Shown one piece after another: positions 9,238 through 18,525 of a stretch of DNA of 64,000 nt. Source of the stretch: Ornithinimicrobium avium (GTDB lineage Bacteria; Actinomycetota; Actinomycetes; Actinomycetales; Dermatophilaceae); the NCBI RefSeq assembly GCF_003351765.1, contig NZ_CP031229.1, positions 3,410,001 to 3,474,000 on the forward strand, in the 5' to 3' direction. Below the pieces are notes generated by a model. It made no database searches. It had not been told where the DNA came from and saw only the letters and a program-made list of their open reading frames with translations. How positions within the stretch are numbered: position 1 is the first letter of the stretch; every line of letters begins with the position of its first letter. The position numbers and the translations under genes were made by a program.

Positions 9238-10277
9238 TCACGGCGCCCGCGGACCCACCGACGCGGGGCCGCCTGGCCGACCTCGCGGCCTACGCGGGGG
9301 TCAGCGAGGCGACGGTGAGCCGGGTGCTCAACGACAAGCCGGGGGTGGCGGCAAAGACCCGGCAGGGCGTGCTCACCGCGCTCGACGTCCTGGGCTACGA
9401 GCGGCCGAGCAAGCTGCGGCGCAGCAGTGCGGGCCTCATCGGGCTGGTCGCTCCCGAGCTGACCAACCCGGTCTTCCCGATGTTCGCCCAGGTCATCGAG
9501 ACCCGGCTGGCCGGCGCCGGCTACACCCCGGTGCTGTGCACCCAGACGCCCGGCGGCGTGCACGAGGACGAGTACGTCCAGATGCTGCTGGCCCGCGGCG
9601 TCTCCGGGATCGTGTTCGTCAGCGGCCTCCACGCCGACACCCGGGCGAGCACCGAGCGCTACACCGGGCTGCGCGACCGAGGCCTGCCGATCGCGCTGGT
9701 CAACGGCTACCGGGAGGGCATCGACGCGACCTTCGTCTCCCACGACGACCTCGCCTCGATGCGCGTCGCGGTGCGGCACCTGCGCGACCTGGGGCACAGC
9801 CGGATCGGCTTCGCCACCGGCCCGCGACGCTACGTGCCCGTGCAGCGGCGCATCGCCGGCTTCCGCGAGGCGATGGCCGACGTGCCGGGTGTCGATCCCG
9901 ACGAGCTGGTCAGCACCACGATGTTCTCTGTCGAGGGCGGCGCGGCGGCCACCCGGCAGCTCGTCGAGGCCGGCGCGACCGCGGTCGTGGCCGGGTCGGA
10001 CGTGATGGCGCTCGGTGTGCTGCGCGCCGCCCATCACCTCGGTCTGCGCGTGCCGGCGGACCTCTCGGTCGTCGGCGGCGACGACGTGCCTTTCATGTCG
10101 TTCATCGACCCGCCCCTGACCACGGTGCGGATGGACGTGGCAGCCATGGCCGAGGCCGCCGTCACCGCCGTCCTCGAGGAGGTCGCGGGCGAGCGGGTCG
10201 AGCACCGGGAGTACCTCTTCGCTCCCGAGCTCATCCTCCGGCGCTCGACCGCGCCCGTGCCTGCAGCACGGCCCTGA
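9234..10277 (+). CDS. LacI-family transcriptional regulator of the sugar operon
   Basis: The 347-residue protein has the LacI helix-turn-helix near its start (RLADLAAYAGVSEATVSRVLNDK) and hinge text ALDVLGYERPSKLRR. A periplasmic-binding-protein-like effector domain follows, including SVVGGDDVPFMSFIDPPLTTV. GTG 9234 overlaps the malG stop by 4 bases, so it is co-transcribed with the transporter it probably controls. The likely operator is the palindrome at 5035-5048. The effector is presumably maltose or a maltodextrin-derived sugar, by analogy with MalR. Its 3' end overlaps the convergent otsB by 47 bases. Confidence 0.88.
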   Translation: MITAPADPPTRGRLADLAAYAGVSEATVSRVLNDKPGVAAKTRQGVLTALDVLGYERPSKLRRSSAGLIGLVAPELTNPVFPMFAQVIETRLAGAGYTPVLCTQTPGGVHEDEYVQMLLARGVSGIVFVSGLHADTRASTERYTGLRDRGLPIALVNGYREGIDATFVSHDDLASMRVAVRHLRDLGHSRIGFATGPRRYVPVQRRIAGFREAMADVPGVDPDELVSTTMFSVEGGAAATRQLVEAGATAVVAGSDVMALGVLRAAHHLGLRVPADLSVVGGDDVPFMSFIDPPLTTVRMDVAAMAEAAVTAVLEEVAGERVEHREYLFAPELILRRSTAPVPAARP

Positions 10278-11028
10278 GCACCCCGACGAGCCCCGGCTCG
10301 TCGGCCACCCGGAACTGCGCCGCGGTCTCGCCGTCGCCGACGCGGACGGTCAGCCGCCGTGCGGCGCGGGCGGCGTCAGGATCCTGCGCCAGCGCCTCGA
10401 ACCCCTGCTCGTCGGTGACGTCGTCGCCGGCGTAGAACACCGCGTCGACGCCGAGCTCCTCGGCCAGCGCCACGAGCGCGGTGCCCTTGCCGACATGGGC
10501 GACCGCGAGCTCCACCACCTCCTTGCCAGGCGTCACCACCAGTGCGGTATGCCGCTCGCCGAGGGCGGCGGCCGCGTCCAGGGCGGCGGCGCCCACCTGC
10601 GGGTCGATCCCGCGCGTGTGCAGGACCCGGCCGGCCGGCTTGTCCTCGATCCGGGACCCAGGGTGGGCCTCGGTGACCTCCCGGAGGTCGGTCTCGAGGG
10701 TCGCGAGCAGGTCGCGCTGCTCCTGGGAGAGCACCAGGCCGTCGGGGCGGCGGGAGTCCTCCGCCCCGTGGCTGCCGACGAGCACGAGCGGTTCGGCCGC
10801 CCCGGAGAGCTCGCGCAGCGCGGCGAGGTCGCGGCCACTGACCAGGGCGACCGTCGTCCGGGGCAGGTCGGCGAGCGCGGTGAGCGCCTCCATACCTCCC
10901 TCGAGGGGGCGGGAGTCCGCGGGATCGAGGACGAGGGGGGCGAGGGCGCCGTCGAAGTCGGTCGCGACCAGCACGCTCGGGTGGGCGGCGAAGACCTCGA
11001 CGGCGTCGAGCAGGGCGGGGTCGGGCAC
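10231..11028 (-). CDS. otsB: Trehalose-6-phosphate phosphatase
   Basis: The 265-residue HAD-superfamily phosphatase dephosphorylates trehalose 6-phosphate to trehalose in the cytosol. HAD motif I is ATDFDGALAPL, giving catalytic aspartates at about residues 24 and 26; the usual Thr of DxDGT is Ala. Motif II is ALVSGRDL, and motif IV is FYAGDDVTDEQGFEAL. Start GTG 11028 has a ribosome site (AGAAGGA) just upstream. It lies 15 bases downstream of otsA on the same strand, forming the standard OtsA-OtsB pathway. The neighbouring sugar importer may supply glucose units. Confidence 0.9.
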   Translation of the reverse strand: MPDPALLDAVEVFAAHPSVLVATDFDGALAPLVLDPADSRPLEGGMEALTALADLPRTTVALVSGRDLAALRELSGAAEPLVLVGSHGAEDSRRPDGLVLSQEQRDLLATLETDLREVTEAHPGSRIEDKPAGRVLHTRGIDPQVGAAALDAAAALGERHTALVVTPGKEVVELAVAHVGKGTALVALAEELGVDAVFYAGDDVTDEQGFEALAQDPDAARAARRLTVRVGDGETAAQFRVADEPGLVGVLRAVLQARARSSAGG

Positions 11029-11043
11029 GGTTTTCCTTCTTTC

Positions 11044-12522
11044 TCAGACCATGGGTGAGATGCTGCGGCGCGATCTCGGCGGCCGGTGCGGCGCCACCTC
11101 GAGCGCCCTGAGGAAGTCCTGGGCCCAGACCTGGACGTCGTAGGTCCGGACCTGCCGGCGCAGCGACCGCATGCGACGGCGCTTCTCCTCGTGGTCGTCG
11201 CGGATCGCCCGCAGGATCGTCTCCTTCAGGCCGGCGATGTCGTGCGGGTTGCACAGGTAGGCGGTCTTCAGCTCCTCGGCCGCGCCGGTGAACTCCGAGA
11301 GCACCAGCGCGCCGCCGCCGTCGTGGCGTGCGGTGACGTACTCCTTGGCGACCAGGTTCATCCCGTCGCGCAGCGGGGTGACGAGCATGACGTCGGCGAC
11401 CTGGAAGAGCGCGGCCATCTCCTCGCGCGGGTAGGACTGGTGCAGGTAGTGCACCGCGGTGTCGCCCAGGTGGGAGAAGTCGCCGTTGATCCGCCCGACC
11501 GTGCCCTCGATCTGTTCGCGCAGCGTCCGGTAGGCCTCCACGCGCTCGCGGCTGGGCGTGGCGACCTGGACGAAGGTCACCTCCGGTGGGGAGATCTCCC
11601 CGTCGGCGAGCAGCTCACCGATCGCGCGCAGCCGGTGCCGGATGCCCTTGGTGTAGTCGAGCCGGTCGACGCCGAGCAGCACCACCTCGGGCTCGCCGAG
11701 CGACTCGCGGATCTCCTGAGCGCGGGCCTTCACCGAGGGGCTGTCGGCGAGGTCGCGGAAGCCCTGGGCGTCGATCGAGATCGGCACGGCTGCCGCGCGG
11801 ACCGACCGTGGCGCGGCGCCGGAGCGGCCGTCGTCGGAGCCGCCCCAGGTCACGACGTCGCCCTTGTGGGTCGCGCCGAGCACCGCGCGGCAGGAACGGA
11901 TGAAGTTGCGCGCGTCGTCGGGACGCTGGAAGCCGACGAAGTCGGCGCCCAGCAGTCCGCGCAGGATCCGCGCCCGCCACGGCAGCTGGGCGAAGAGCTC
12001 CACGGGTGGGAAGGGAATGTGGTTGAACCAGCCGATCCGCAGGTCCGGTCGCTGGTCGCGCAGCATCGCCGGCACCAGCTGCAGCTGGTAGTCGTGCACC
12101 CACACGGTCGCGCCCTCGGCGGCGACCCGCGCGACGTGGTCGGCGAAGCGCTGGTTGACCGTGCGGTAGACGTTCCACCACGAGCGGTGGAAGGTCGGCG
12201 GGACGATGACGTCGTGGTACAGCGGCCACAGCGTCCCGTTGGAGAAGCCCTCGTAGTAGTCGGTGAGCTCCTCCGCCGACAGCCCCACCGGCACCAGCCG
12301 CAGGTGCCCGTCGTCGAACGGTTGCGGAGCCTCGCCGGGGAAGCCGGCCCAGCCCACCCAGGCCGCCTCACGGTCGCGCATCACCGACTCCATCGCGGTG
12401 ACCAGCCCGCCGGGGCTGGTCCGCCAGGTGGTCGTCCCGTCCGGCTTGACCTGCCGGTCGACGGGGAGCCGGTTGGCGGCGATGACGAAGTCGTAGGTGC
12501 GGTGCGGGGCTGGCGAAACCAT
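11044..12522 (-). CDS. otsA: Trehalose-6-phosphate synthase (GT20)
   Basis: Starting at ATG 12522, after ribosome site GAGGAGG, this is a 492-residue retaining GT20 glycosyltransferase. It joins nucleotide-activated glucose to glucose 6-phosphate. The N-terminus FVIAANRLPVDR carries the donor-binding loop. WVHDYQLQLVPAMLR has the conserved WVHDYHL-type motif, here with Gln replacing the His of YHL. GVDRLDYTKGIRHRL and DGMNLVAKEYVTA are the donor and catalytic motifs. The reading frame extends further upstream, but those residues lack family similarity. Trehalose serves as an osmoprotectant and precursor of storage and wall glycolipids. Confidence 0.93.
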   Translation of the reverse strand: MVSPAPHRTYDFVIAANRLPVDRQVKPDGTTTWRTSPGGLVTAMESVMRDREAAWVGWAGFPGEAPQPFDDGHLRLVPVGLSAEELTDYYEGFSNGTLWPLYHDVIVPPTFHRSWWNVYRTVNQRFADHVARVAAEGATVWVHDYQLQLVPAMLRDQRPDLRIGWFNHIPFPPVELFAQLPWRARILRGLLGADFVGFQRPDDARNFIRSCRAVLGATHKGDVVTWGGSDDGRSGAAPRSVRAAAVPISIDAQGFRDLADSPSVKARAQEIRESLGEPEVVLLGVDRLDYTKGIRHRLRAIGELLADGEISPPEVTFVQVATPSRERVEAYRTLREQIEGTVGRINGDFSHLGDTAVHYLHQSYPREEMAALFQVADVMLVTPLRDGMNLVAKEYVTARHDGGGALVLSEFTGAAEELKTAYLCNPHDIAGLKETILRAIRDDHEEKRRRMRSLRRQVRTYDVQVWAQDFLRALEVAPHRPPRSRRSISPMV

Positions 12523-12631
12523 GTGGCCTCCTCGGTCGTTGGCCTTCCTGACCACCCTAGTTCGACGCCGTCCGCCCCGCGGGCCGAGGTCGCAGGGGCG
12601 ACCTGACGCATCCGCGAGGAGACCGCATACC

Positions 12632-14440
12632 GTGGACCCTGTGACGACCGAGCTGCCCCGCACGCCCGGCGCGGAACCGACGCGCCCGGTGGTGGTGCCG
12701 CGCGTGCTGGGCGACTACGAGCTCGACCGGCGGGTGGGTGAGGGCGGCATGGGGGTGGTGTGGCGTGCCCGCTCGCAGGACGGCCGCGAGGTCGCGGTCA
12801 AGGTGCTGCGGGAGCACATCGCCCACGACGAGCACGCGCGCGCCCGGCTGCGCCGGGAGGTGCACACCCTGGCCCGCGTGCACCACCCGCGGGTCGCCGC
12901 CGTGATCGACGCCGACGTGGACGGGCCGGCGCCCCACGTCGTCACCGAGTTCGTGCCGGGTGACCCCCTGGACCGCGTCGTCGCCGAGCAGGGACCGCTG
13001 CGCGGCGACGCCCTGCTGCGCCTGGGCCGGGGACTGGGGGAGGCGCTGCACGCCATCCACGCCGCCGGGATCGTGCACCGCGACCTCAAGCCGGGCAACG
13101 TGCTGATGGTGCAGAGCGGCGACGGTGCGCTCGACCCCGTGGTCATCGACTTCGGCATCGCCCAGGTGGCTGACGACGTGCGGCTGACGGCGACCGGGAT
13201 GGTCATGGGGACGCCGGGCTACCTCTCGCCGGAGCTGGTCGAGAGCGGCGAGGTGAGCGAGGCGACCGACTGGTGGGGGTGGGCGGCGACGCTGGCGTTC
13301 GCGGCGAGCGGGGAGCCGCCCTTCGGGCGCGGCCCGCTGACCGTGGTGCTCGACCGGGTGGTGCGCGGGAGGCTGCGGCTGGAGGGCGTGGACCCACGGC
13401 TGCGGCCGCTGCTGGCCGCAGCGCTGGACCCCGACCCCGCCCGGCGGCCCGACGAGCGGCAGGTGCTCGACGGGCTGGAGCGCTACGCGCGCGGGCAGGA
13501 CGTCACCCGCGCCCTGCCGGCCTGGGTGCGCGAGGAGCAGCGCGCGGCCAGCGTGGCGGATCCCACCAGCGTGCAGCGCGAGGGGCCGCGCACGCGGGTC
13601 GCGCCGTCGCGACCAGGGCGGGTGGTGCCGGTCCGGGATGCCAGGAGCAGGGGGGCCGTGCCGCCGGGCGGGGCGCCCGGCCAGGTGGCCCACGGCGCAG
13701 GTGCCTGGCCCGCCGTCCAGGGCGGCGCCGTCCACGACCCGGCCTACGCGGACCCGGCGTACCGCGGCCCGGCATACCCGGACCCGGTCGCGCCGCCTGC
13801 GCCGGGGGAACGGGGCGGCGCCGACCCGCGCATCGGCCGCAGCTCGCGGACCGGGACGCTGGTGGCGCTCCTCGTCGCGCTGGTCGGAGGTGCGACGGTC
13901 GCGCCCCTGCTGGCGTGGGGGCTCTTCGGGCTGTGGAGCGTCGCGGTGCGCACGGTGGACGGCTCGCTCACCGGCATGGTCCTGCGCCGTCACCACGCAG
14001 GGCGGCGCCGCAGCGACGTGCCGGTGCTCGTGCTCACCTCGCCGTGGCACCTCGTCAGTGGCGTGCTCGTCACGCTCTTCGCGCTCGTCCTGCCGCTGGG
14101 CGTCGGTGCTCTGGTCGCCCTGGTCTTCGCCGGGTTCGTGTCCTCGACCGGCACGATGGTCGGCATCGGGCTGGACCACCCGCTGGCGGTCGGGCTGGGC
14201 TCCCTGGTCGGGGCGGCGCTCGCCTGGTGGGGCCTGGGTTCGGTCTCGTTGCGACGCGGCTCCCGCACGGTGCTGCGCGGCATCCTGCCCCGCGGGCCCC
14301 TGACCCTGGTGCTGGTGACGCTGTGCGTCGTGGGCGGCGGCGCGCTGGCGGTCTGGTCGGTGCTGGTCGGGGGGCCGGTCTCGTGGTGGCCGCTGGGGCC
14401 TGACTTCGACCCTCGCTCGCTGCTGCCGTTCCAGCTCTGA
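12632..14440 (+). CDS. Transmembrane Ser/Thr protein kinase (PknB-like)
   Basis: GTG 12632, 11 bases after GAGGA, gives 602 residues. The N-terminal Hanks-type kinase domain (about residues 25-290) has glycine loop GEGGMGVVWRAR, lysine VAVKVL, catalytic loop HRDLKPGNVL, DFGIA and the activation segment end GTPGYLSPEL. A Pro/Ala/Tyr-rich linker follows. The C-terminal region has five or so hydrophobic segments with RSSRTGTLVALLVALVGGATV first. No PASTA repeats are present, so it is not a wall-sensing PknB orthologue. Its signal and substrates are unknown. It is oriented divergently from otsA. Confidence 0.88.
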   Translation: MDPVTTELPRTPGAEPTRPVVVPRVLGDYELDRRVGEGGMGVVWRARSQDGREVAVKVLREHIAHDEHARARLRREVHTLARVHHPRVAAVIDADVDGPAPHVVTEFVPGDPLDRVVAEQGPLRGDALLRLGRGLGEALHAIHAAGIVHRDLKPGNVLMVQSGDGALDPVVIDFGIAQVADDVRLTATGMVMGTPGYLSPELVESGEVSEATDWWGWAATLAFAASGEPPFGRGPLTVVLDRVVRGRLRLEGVDPRLRPLLAAALDPDPARRPDERQVLDGLERYARGQDVTRALPAWVREEQRAASVADPTSVQREGPRTRVAPSRPGRVVPVRDARSRGAVPPGGAPGQVAHGAGAWPAVQGGAVHDPAYADPAYRGPAYPDPVAPPAPGERGGADPRIGRSSRTGTLVALLVALVGGATVAPLLAWGLFGLWSVAVRTVDGSLTGMVLRRHHAGRRRSDVPVLVLTSPWHLVSGVLVTLFALVLPLGVGALVALVFAGFVSSTGTMVGIGLDHPLAVGLGSLVGAALAWWGLGSVSLRRGSRTVLRGILPRGPLTLVLVTLCVVGGGALAVWSVLVGGPVSWWPLGPDFDPRSLLPFQL

Positions 14441-14589
14441 GGACCGCACGGGTGGACACGCGCAGGTGACGCTGGTCACACAACCCTTCCCAACACGCCA
14501 TGGAGTGCCCTACGGTGGTCGTCGCTCTCGTCTCACCCGTCACATCTGTCCCGGTATGACGGACCGCCCGCCGGAAGGACGCCCCTCCC

Positions 14590-15732
14590 ATGGCATCTGT
14601 CACGATCCCTCGCCGCTCCCGTGCCGCCGCCGTCGGCCGGCGTGCCGGCGGACTCACGCTGGCCGGCGCCGTCGCCTCCGTCACCGCCGTCGCGCTGCCC
14701 GCCCCTGCGGCCCAGGCCGCCGAGGGCAACGTCTGGGACCGGGTCGCGGACTGCGAGTCCAGCGGCAACTGGAGCATCAACACCGGCAACGGCTTCTACG
14801 GGGGGCTGCAGTTCTGGCACCCCACCTGGCAGGGCTTCGGGGGTCCCGACTTCGCTCCCTACGCGCACCAGGCCACCAAGCTCCAGCAGATCACCGTGGC
14901 CCAGCGGGTGCTGCAGGTGCAGGGCCCGGGGGCCTGGCCGGTCTGCTCGGTGCGCGCGGGGCTGACCATGGCGAACGGGATGGCCCCGTACCCGGGCCAG
15001 GACACCCCGGCGCCGGACCCCGGCACGGCCGGGACGTGGTGGGTGAGCGCCTCCGTCGGTGCGAACATCCGCTCGGGCCCCTCCACCACCTACCCGGTCG
15101 TCGGGGCGGCCGGGCACGGGACCAAGGTGACCGGCACGCTGAGCGGCGGCTGGGTCAGGCTGTCCGACGGGCGCGGCTGGATCAGCGCGGCGACCCTGAC
15201 CGCCCAGGACCCGGCGCCCGCGCCGCAGCCGGCGCCGGACCCACCGGCGACCTCCGGGACGTTCGTCGTGACCGCCACCGCCGGCGCCAACATCCGTTCC
15301 GGGCCGTCGACGTCCTACGGGGTCGTCGGTGCAGCCGCGCACGGGACGCGGGTGAGCGGGCAGATCAGCACCAACGGCTGGTTGAAGCTCTCCGACGGGC
15401 GCGGCTGGATCAGCGGGGCGATCGTCGCGCCGGTCGGGGAGGGCGGGGGCTCGGGCGACATGGCGCCGCTGGCCCTCGACGGCAGCCGCGGCCCGCTGAC
15501 GGTCAAGGCGGTCCAGCGCTGGGTCGGCGTCAGCGAGACAGGCCGTTGGGACGGCGGGACGGTGAGGGCGCTGCAGGCCGAGGTCGGCACGCGGGTGGAC
15601 GGCGCCTGGGGACCGATGTCACAGGCCGCCCTGCAGGACTGGATCGGGCTGTCCCGGGACGGGTCGACCTATATGAACCACCGCACGGTCGTGGCCCTCC
15701 AGCGGTGGCTCAACGCCAACGTCATCGGCTGA
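14590..15732 (+). CDS. Secreted Rpf-like transglycosylase with two SH3b domains
   Basis: The 380-residue product has a signal peptide (cleavage near AAQAAEG, residue 45). The resuscitation-promoting-factor domain follows, NVWDRVADCESSGNWSINTG, with catalytic Glu at about residue 56 and GGLQFWHPTWQGFGG. Two bacterial SH3 repeats come next (ANIRSGPSTTYPVVG and ANIRSGPSTSYGVVG, each ending DGRGWIS). The C-terminal 80 residues resemble a peptidoglycan-binding domain. Rpf enzymes cleave peptidoglycan glycan strands and can wake dormant actinobacterial cells. No transfer signs are seen; this is the last core gene before the tRNA. Confidence 0.9.
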   Translation: MASVTIPRRSRAAAVGRRAGGLTLAGAVASVTAVALPAPAAQAAEGNVWDRVADCESSGNWSINTGNGFYGGLQFWHPTWQGFGGPDFAPYAHQATKLQQITVAQRVLQVQGPGAWPVCSVRAGLTMANGMAPYPGQDTPAPDPGTAGTWWVSASVGANIRSGPSTTYPVVGAAGHGTKVTGTLSGGWVRLSDGRGWISAATLTAQDPAPAPQPAPDPPATSGTFVVTATAGANIRSGPSTSYGVVGAAAHGTRVSGQISTNGWLKLSDGRGWISGAIVAPVGEGGGSGDMAPLALDGSRGPLTVKAVQRWVGVSETGRWDGGTVRALQAEVGTRVDGAWGPMSQAALQDWIGLSRDGSTYMNHRTVVALQRWLNANVIG

Positions 15733-15814
15733 TCGTCCCTCCCCGCATGGGGCAGGTGCACAGCCCCGGACCGCCTAGACTGGGCGCCGCCGCCGCGGCC
15801 CTGCCGCGGCGTGC

Positions 15815-15887
15815 GCTGGCGTGGCGCAATTGGTAGCGCACCTGTCTTGTAAACAGGTGGTTGAGGGTTCGAGTCCCTTCGCCAGCT
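15815..15887 (+). tRNA. tRNA-Thr, anticodon TGT
   Basis: A complete 73-base cloverleaf is visible. The acceptor stem GCTGGCG pairs with CGCCAGC and the T-arm contains GGTTCGAGTCC. The anticodon stem CCTGT/ACAGG encloses loop CTTGTAA, so the anticodon is TGT, reading ACA. CCA is not encoded. Its 3' end is a typical integrase attachment site, and a tyrosine integrase gene begins 140 bases downstream. Confidence 0.95.
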
Positions 15888-16028
15888 CTCCTCCTGACCA
15901 GCGATTTCACCCCTCTGACCTGCGGAAACATCGCTGGCACGGCCTACCTCCATGCGGTCACCCGTTGTCAGAAGTGGTCGCGAAGTGGCACCCTTGTTGC
16001 ACGTATATTGCACGAAATGGGGTGCGGG

Positions 16029-17156
16029 ATGGCGACGAGACGAGGCTTCGGGGCACTGCGGCGACTGCCGTCGAAGCGGTGGCAGGCGAGCTACACCGGG
16101 CCGGATCTGGGGCGGCACACCGCTCCGCACACCTTCGCCGCGAAGGTTGACGCCGAGGCCTGGCTGGCGAAGGAGTGGGCCCTGGTGAACGGGGACGGCT
16201 GGGTCGCCCCGAAGCGGCGGGCGGAGCTGGCCAGGCGGATGGCACCGCCGACGTTCGGCGAGTACGCGCGCCAGTGGCTCGCCGACCGGTCCCTCAAGCC
16301 GCGGACCCGCGAGGGATACGAGCACCTGCTGCGGCGCTACCTCGCGCCGGAGTTCGGCGACCTGCTCGTCTCCGACCTCACGCCGGCGCTCGTGCGCCGG
16401 TGGTGGGCCGGCCTGTTCCCGGAGCACCCGACGGTCAACGCCCGCGCCTACGCGCTGCTGCGAGCCATCCTCACCACCGCGGTCACCGACGAGCTCCTCG
16501 CCAGCAACCCGTGCCGCGTCCGTGCCGCCTCAAACCCGCCGACCAAGAAGGAGATCCGTCCGGCGACGCTCGCCGAGCTGGACGTGCTCGTGAAGGAGAT
16601 GCCGGACCAGCTCGGTGCCCTCGTCCTGCTGTGCGCCTGGTGCGCGCTGCGCGTGGGGGAGGTGCTCGAGCTGCGCCGGCGCGACCTCGATCTGAACCGC
16701 GGCGTCGTCAAGGTGACCCGGGCCGTCTCATGGGTCCGCGGCCAACCGATCGTCGGCACGCCGAAGTCGGCCGCTGGGACCCGCGAAGTGAGCGTGCCGC
16801 CGCACATCGTCCCCGTCCTGGAGCAGCACATGGAGAAGCACGTGCGGCCCGGAGCGGACGCCCTGCTGTTCCCTTCCATGCGTGATCACCAACGTCATCT
16901 ACAGCCGACGGTCCTGCACACGGCGTGGCGCAAAGCCCGAGCCGCTGCCGGCCGCGAGGACCTCAGGATCCACGACCTCAGGCACACCGGCGCCACGATG
17001 GCCGCCATGACCGGCGCGACCCTCGCCGAGCTACAGGCCCGCCTTGGGCACTCCACTGTCGCTGCCGCGCTGCGCTACCAGCATGCAGCCCAGGGTCGCG
17101 ACGCAGAGATCGCCGCGAAGCTCTCCGATCTCGCCCGCCCTCCCCAGGGGGAGTGA
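16029..17156 (+). CDS. int: Tyrosine-family integrase of the tRNA-Thr island
   Basis: The protein is 375 residues from ATG 16029 (an in-frame ATG at 16017 is an alternative). An N-terminal AP2-like arm (FGALRRLPSKRWQASYTGPD) binds arm-type sites. A SAM-like core-binding domain and the catalytic domain follow. Catalytic residues are visible: Arg in CALRVGEVLELRRRDL, HDLRHTGAT as the H-x-x-R box, and Tyr in LGHSTVAAALRYQHA. It sits immediately beside the tRNA-Thr 3' end, the usual attachment site, and probably inserted the adjacent accessory DNA. No excisionase gene is seen next to it. Confidence 0.92.
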   Translation: MATRRGFGALRRLPSKRWQASYTGPDLGRHTAPHTFAAKVDAEAWLAKEWALVNGDGWVAPKRRAELARRMAPPTFGEYARQWLADRSLKPRTREGYEHLLRRYLAPEFGDLLVSDLTPALVRRWWAGLFPEHPTVNARAYALLRAILTTAVTDELLASNPCRVRAASNPPTKKEIRPATLAELDVLVKEMPDQLGALVLLCAWCALRVGEVLELRRRDLDLNRGVVKVTRAVSWVRGQPIVGTPKSAAGTREVSVPPHIVPVLEQHMEKHVRPGADALLFPSMRDHQRHLQPTVLHTAWRKARAAAGREDLRIHDLRHTGATMAAMTGATLAELQARLGHSTVAAALRYQHAAQGRDAEIAAKLSDLARPPQGE

Positions 17157-17878
17157 GATTCGGAGCGGTCACCGACTTGGGAGGCGCCACATCCCGCTCC
17201 GCCGCCGACAGGTCCTGAGCGAGAGTTACCGCGCAATCGGAGGCGAAGCAGGGGCGATTGGCGCATCAGCCCTCGCCGGTGCGTCACTTCGCCCACTATG
17301 GGACGCGTCCTTCCGCCCACTATGGGCTACCCGGACTCAAGAGCCTTCATTGAACTGGAGGGGGAGTCTGCTGAAGGTCGTGACATACCGGATCCGCCGA
17401 GAGTCGGGTGTTGGCTCATGCACCCAGATCGACCCGCGATGCCGCTGGTCGTGACATTGCGCCTCTACCGATGGTCGGACGTTAGGAGTCGGCCATCCAG
17501 ACAACCGGCTTATCCGGCTGCGGCACCCACGTAGCCAGTCACGCAGGGCCGCGTCTGTGTCCGCCACCGGTTCGCGTGCGTGATCAGGACCGATCCACTC
17601 GCCGCGAACGAGGGTGTGCGCCCCTCCTGCAGCAGATCACGGACGACAGACTCCGCGATCGCCAGTCGCGTGCTGAGTAGCTGGTCGGCGCTGCCCGGTC
17701 GTTGCATCGAAGTCATGCGGCCCTACCTTGCGCACCCCCGCAGCCGGGCCTCTGATCGTGCAGAGTTTCACCTTCCCGGTGTGCAGTCTGCTCCGCATCT
17801 CTACACGGACGTATGCCGCCACGGCGTCGCGCGCCGAGTGGGGCTTCACGGGAGGCCACGGCTGGTAGTGACCCGGTC
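17157..17878. other. Non-coding or decayed stretch after the integrase
   Basis: No convincing full gene was found in about 720 bases. A short minus-strand frame (17510-17716, 68 residues) has protein-like composition but matches nothing I recognise. CGCCCACTATGGG occurs twice (17290-17302 and 17314-17326), each nearly palindromic. Confidence 0.4.
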
Positions 17879-18469
17879 TTATGCAATATCGACTGTCTTC
17901 ACCATGACGCAGTTCTTCAGCCCTTTGGGCCGGTCGTAGGTGAAGCCGAGCCGCTCGTAGAGTCGACGGGTGCCGTTGTAGAGGAACGACGACGACATCT
18001 TCTTGGTCTGATTGGTCAGGTCGTGGGGGTAGCTCTCCACCCGCCCGCCGCCGGCCTGCGCAATCTGGTCGAGTGCGCCGGTGATCGCCAACTCCGTCAC
18101 ACCCTGTCGCCGGTGACGCTTGTCCACGAAGACGCAGGTGATCCGGTAGTCGGGGTCCGAAGTCTTGGTGGCGTCGTACTGCTTGCGGTGGTGGATGTTG
18201 GGCAAGCCGGCCGGGGTGCCGTATTCAGCCCAGGCGATGGCCTCGTCGCCGTCCATCACCAGTGCCGCATGAGCCTGTCCGGTCTCGACCAGCCGCTTCT
18301 TCAGCGCGCGGTTGCCCTCGTACGACTGCCCCCGCTCGGCACAGTCGGGGTGAAAGTAGATGCACCAGCAGCCCCCGAAGATGCCGTTGTGCCGCTGCAC
18401 CAGCGCATCAAAGGCGGGCCACGTTTCGGGGCTGAGGGGCGCGATGGTGTATGACGACTCGGTAGCCAC
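17879..18469 (-). CDS. GNAT-family N-acetyltransferase
   Basis: From GTG 18469 (preceded by AGGG) this is 196 residues. The acetyl-CoA-binding segment is ITCVFVDKRHRRQGVTELAITGAL, matching the R/Q-x-x-G-x-G/A pattern, and the end LYNGTRRLYERLGFTYDRPKG is the usual GNAT C-terminal motif. An upstream Cys/His-containing segment (FGGCWCIYFHPDC) is shared by a subfamily of actinobacterial GNATs often found near resistance or stress genes. The substrate is unknown. It lies downstream of a pterin dehydratase/glyoxalase-like gene on the same strand (57-base gap), so the two may be co-transcribed. Confidence 0.85.
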   Translation of the reverse strand: MATESSYTIAPLSPETWPAFDALVQRHNGIFGGCWCIYFHPDCAERGQSYEGNRALKKRLVETGQAHAALVMDGDEAIAWAEYGTPAGLPNIHHRKQYDATKTSDPDYRITCVFVDKRHRRQGVTELAITGALDQIAQAGGGRVESYPHDLTNQTKKMSSSFLYNGTRRLYERLGFTYDRPKGLKNCVMVKTVDIA

Positions 18470-18525
18470 GTCGCACCCTATCCCGTTGGGCCCGCACGCC
18501 ACCGCGGGATACTGGAGCTGGCGGT

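Noticed and set aside
14441..14589. Riboswitch upstream of the Rpf-like gene (c-di-AMP type is common there)
   Set aside because: The leader is only about 150 bases and I could not find the conserved pairing elements.
17510..17716. Short minus-strand frame of 68 residues
   Set aside because: Protein-like composition but no ribosome site, no recognised motif and no neighbour context; not enough to call a gene.
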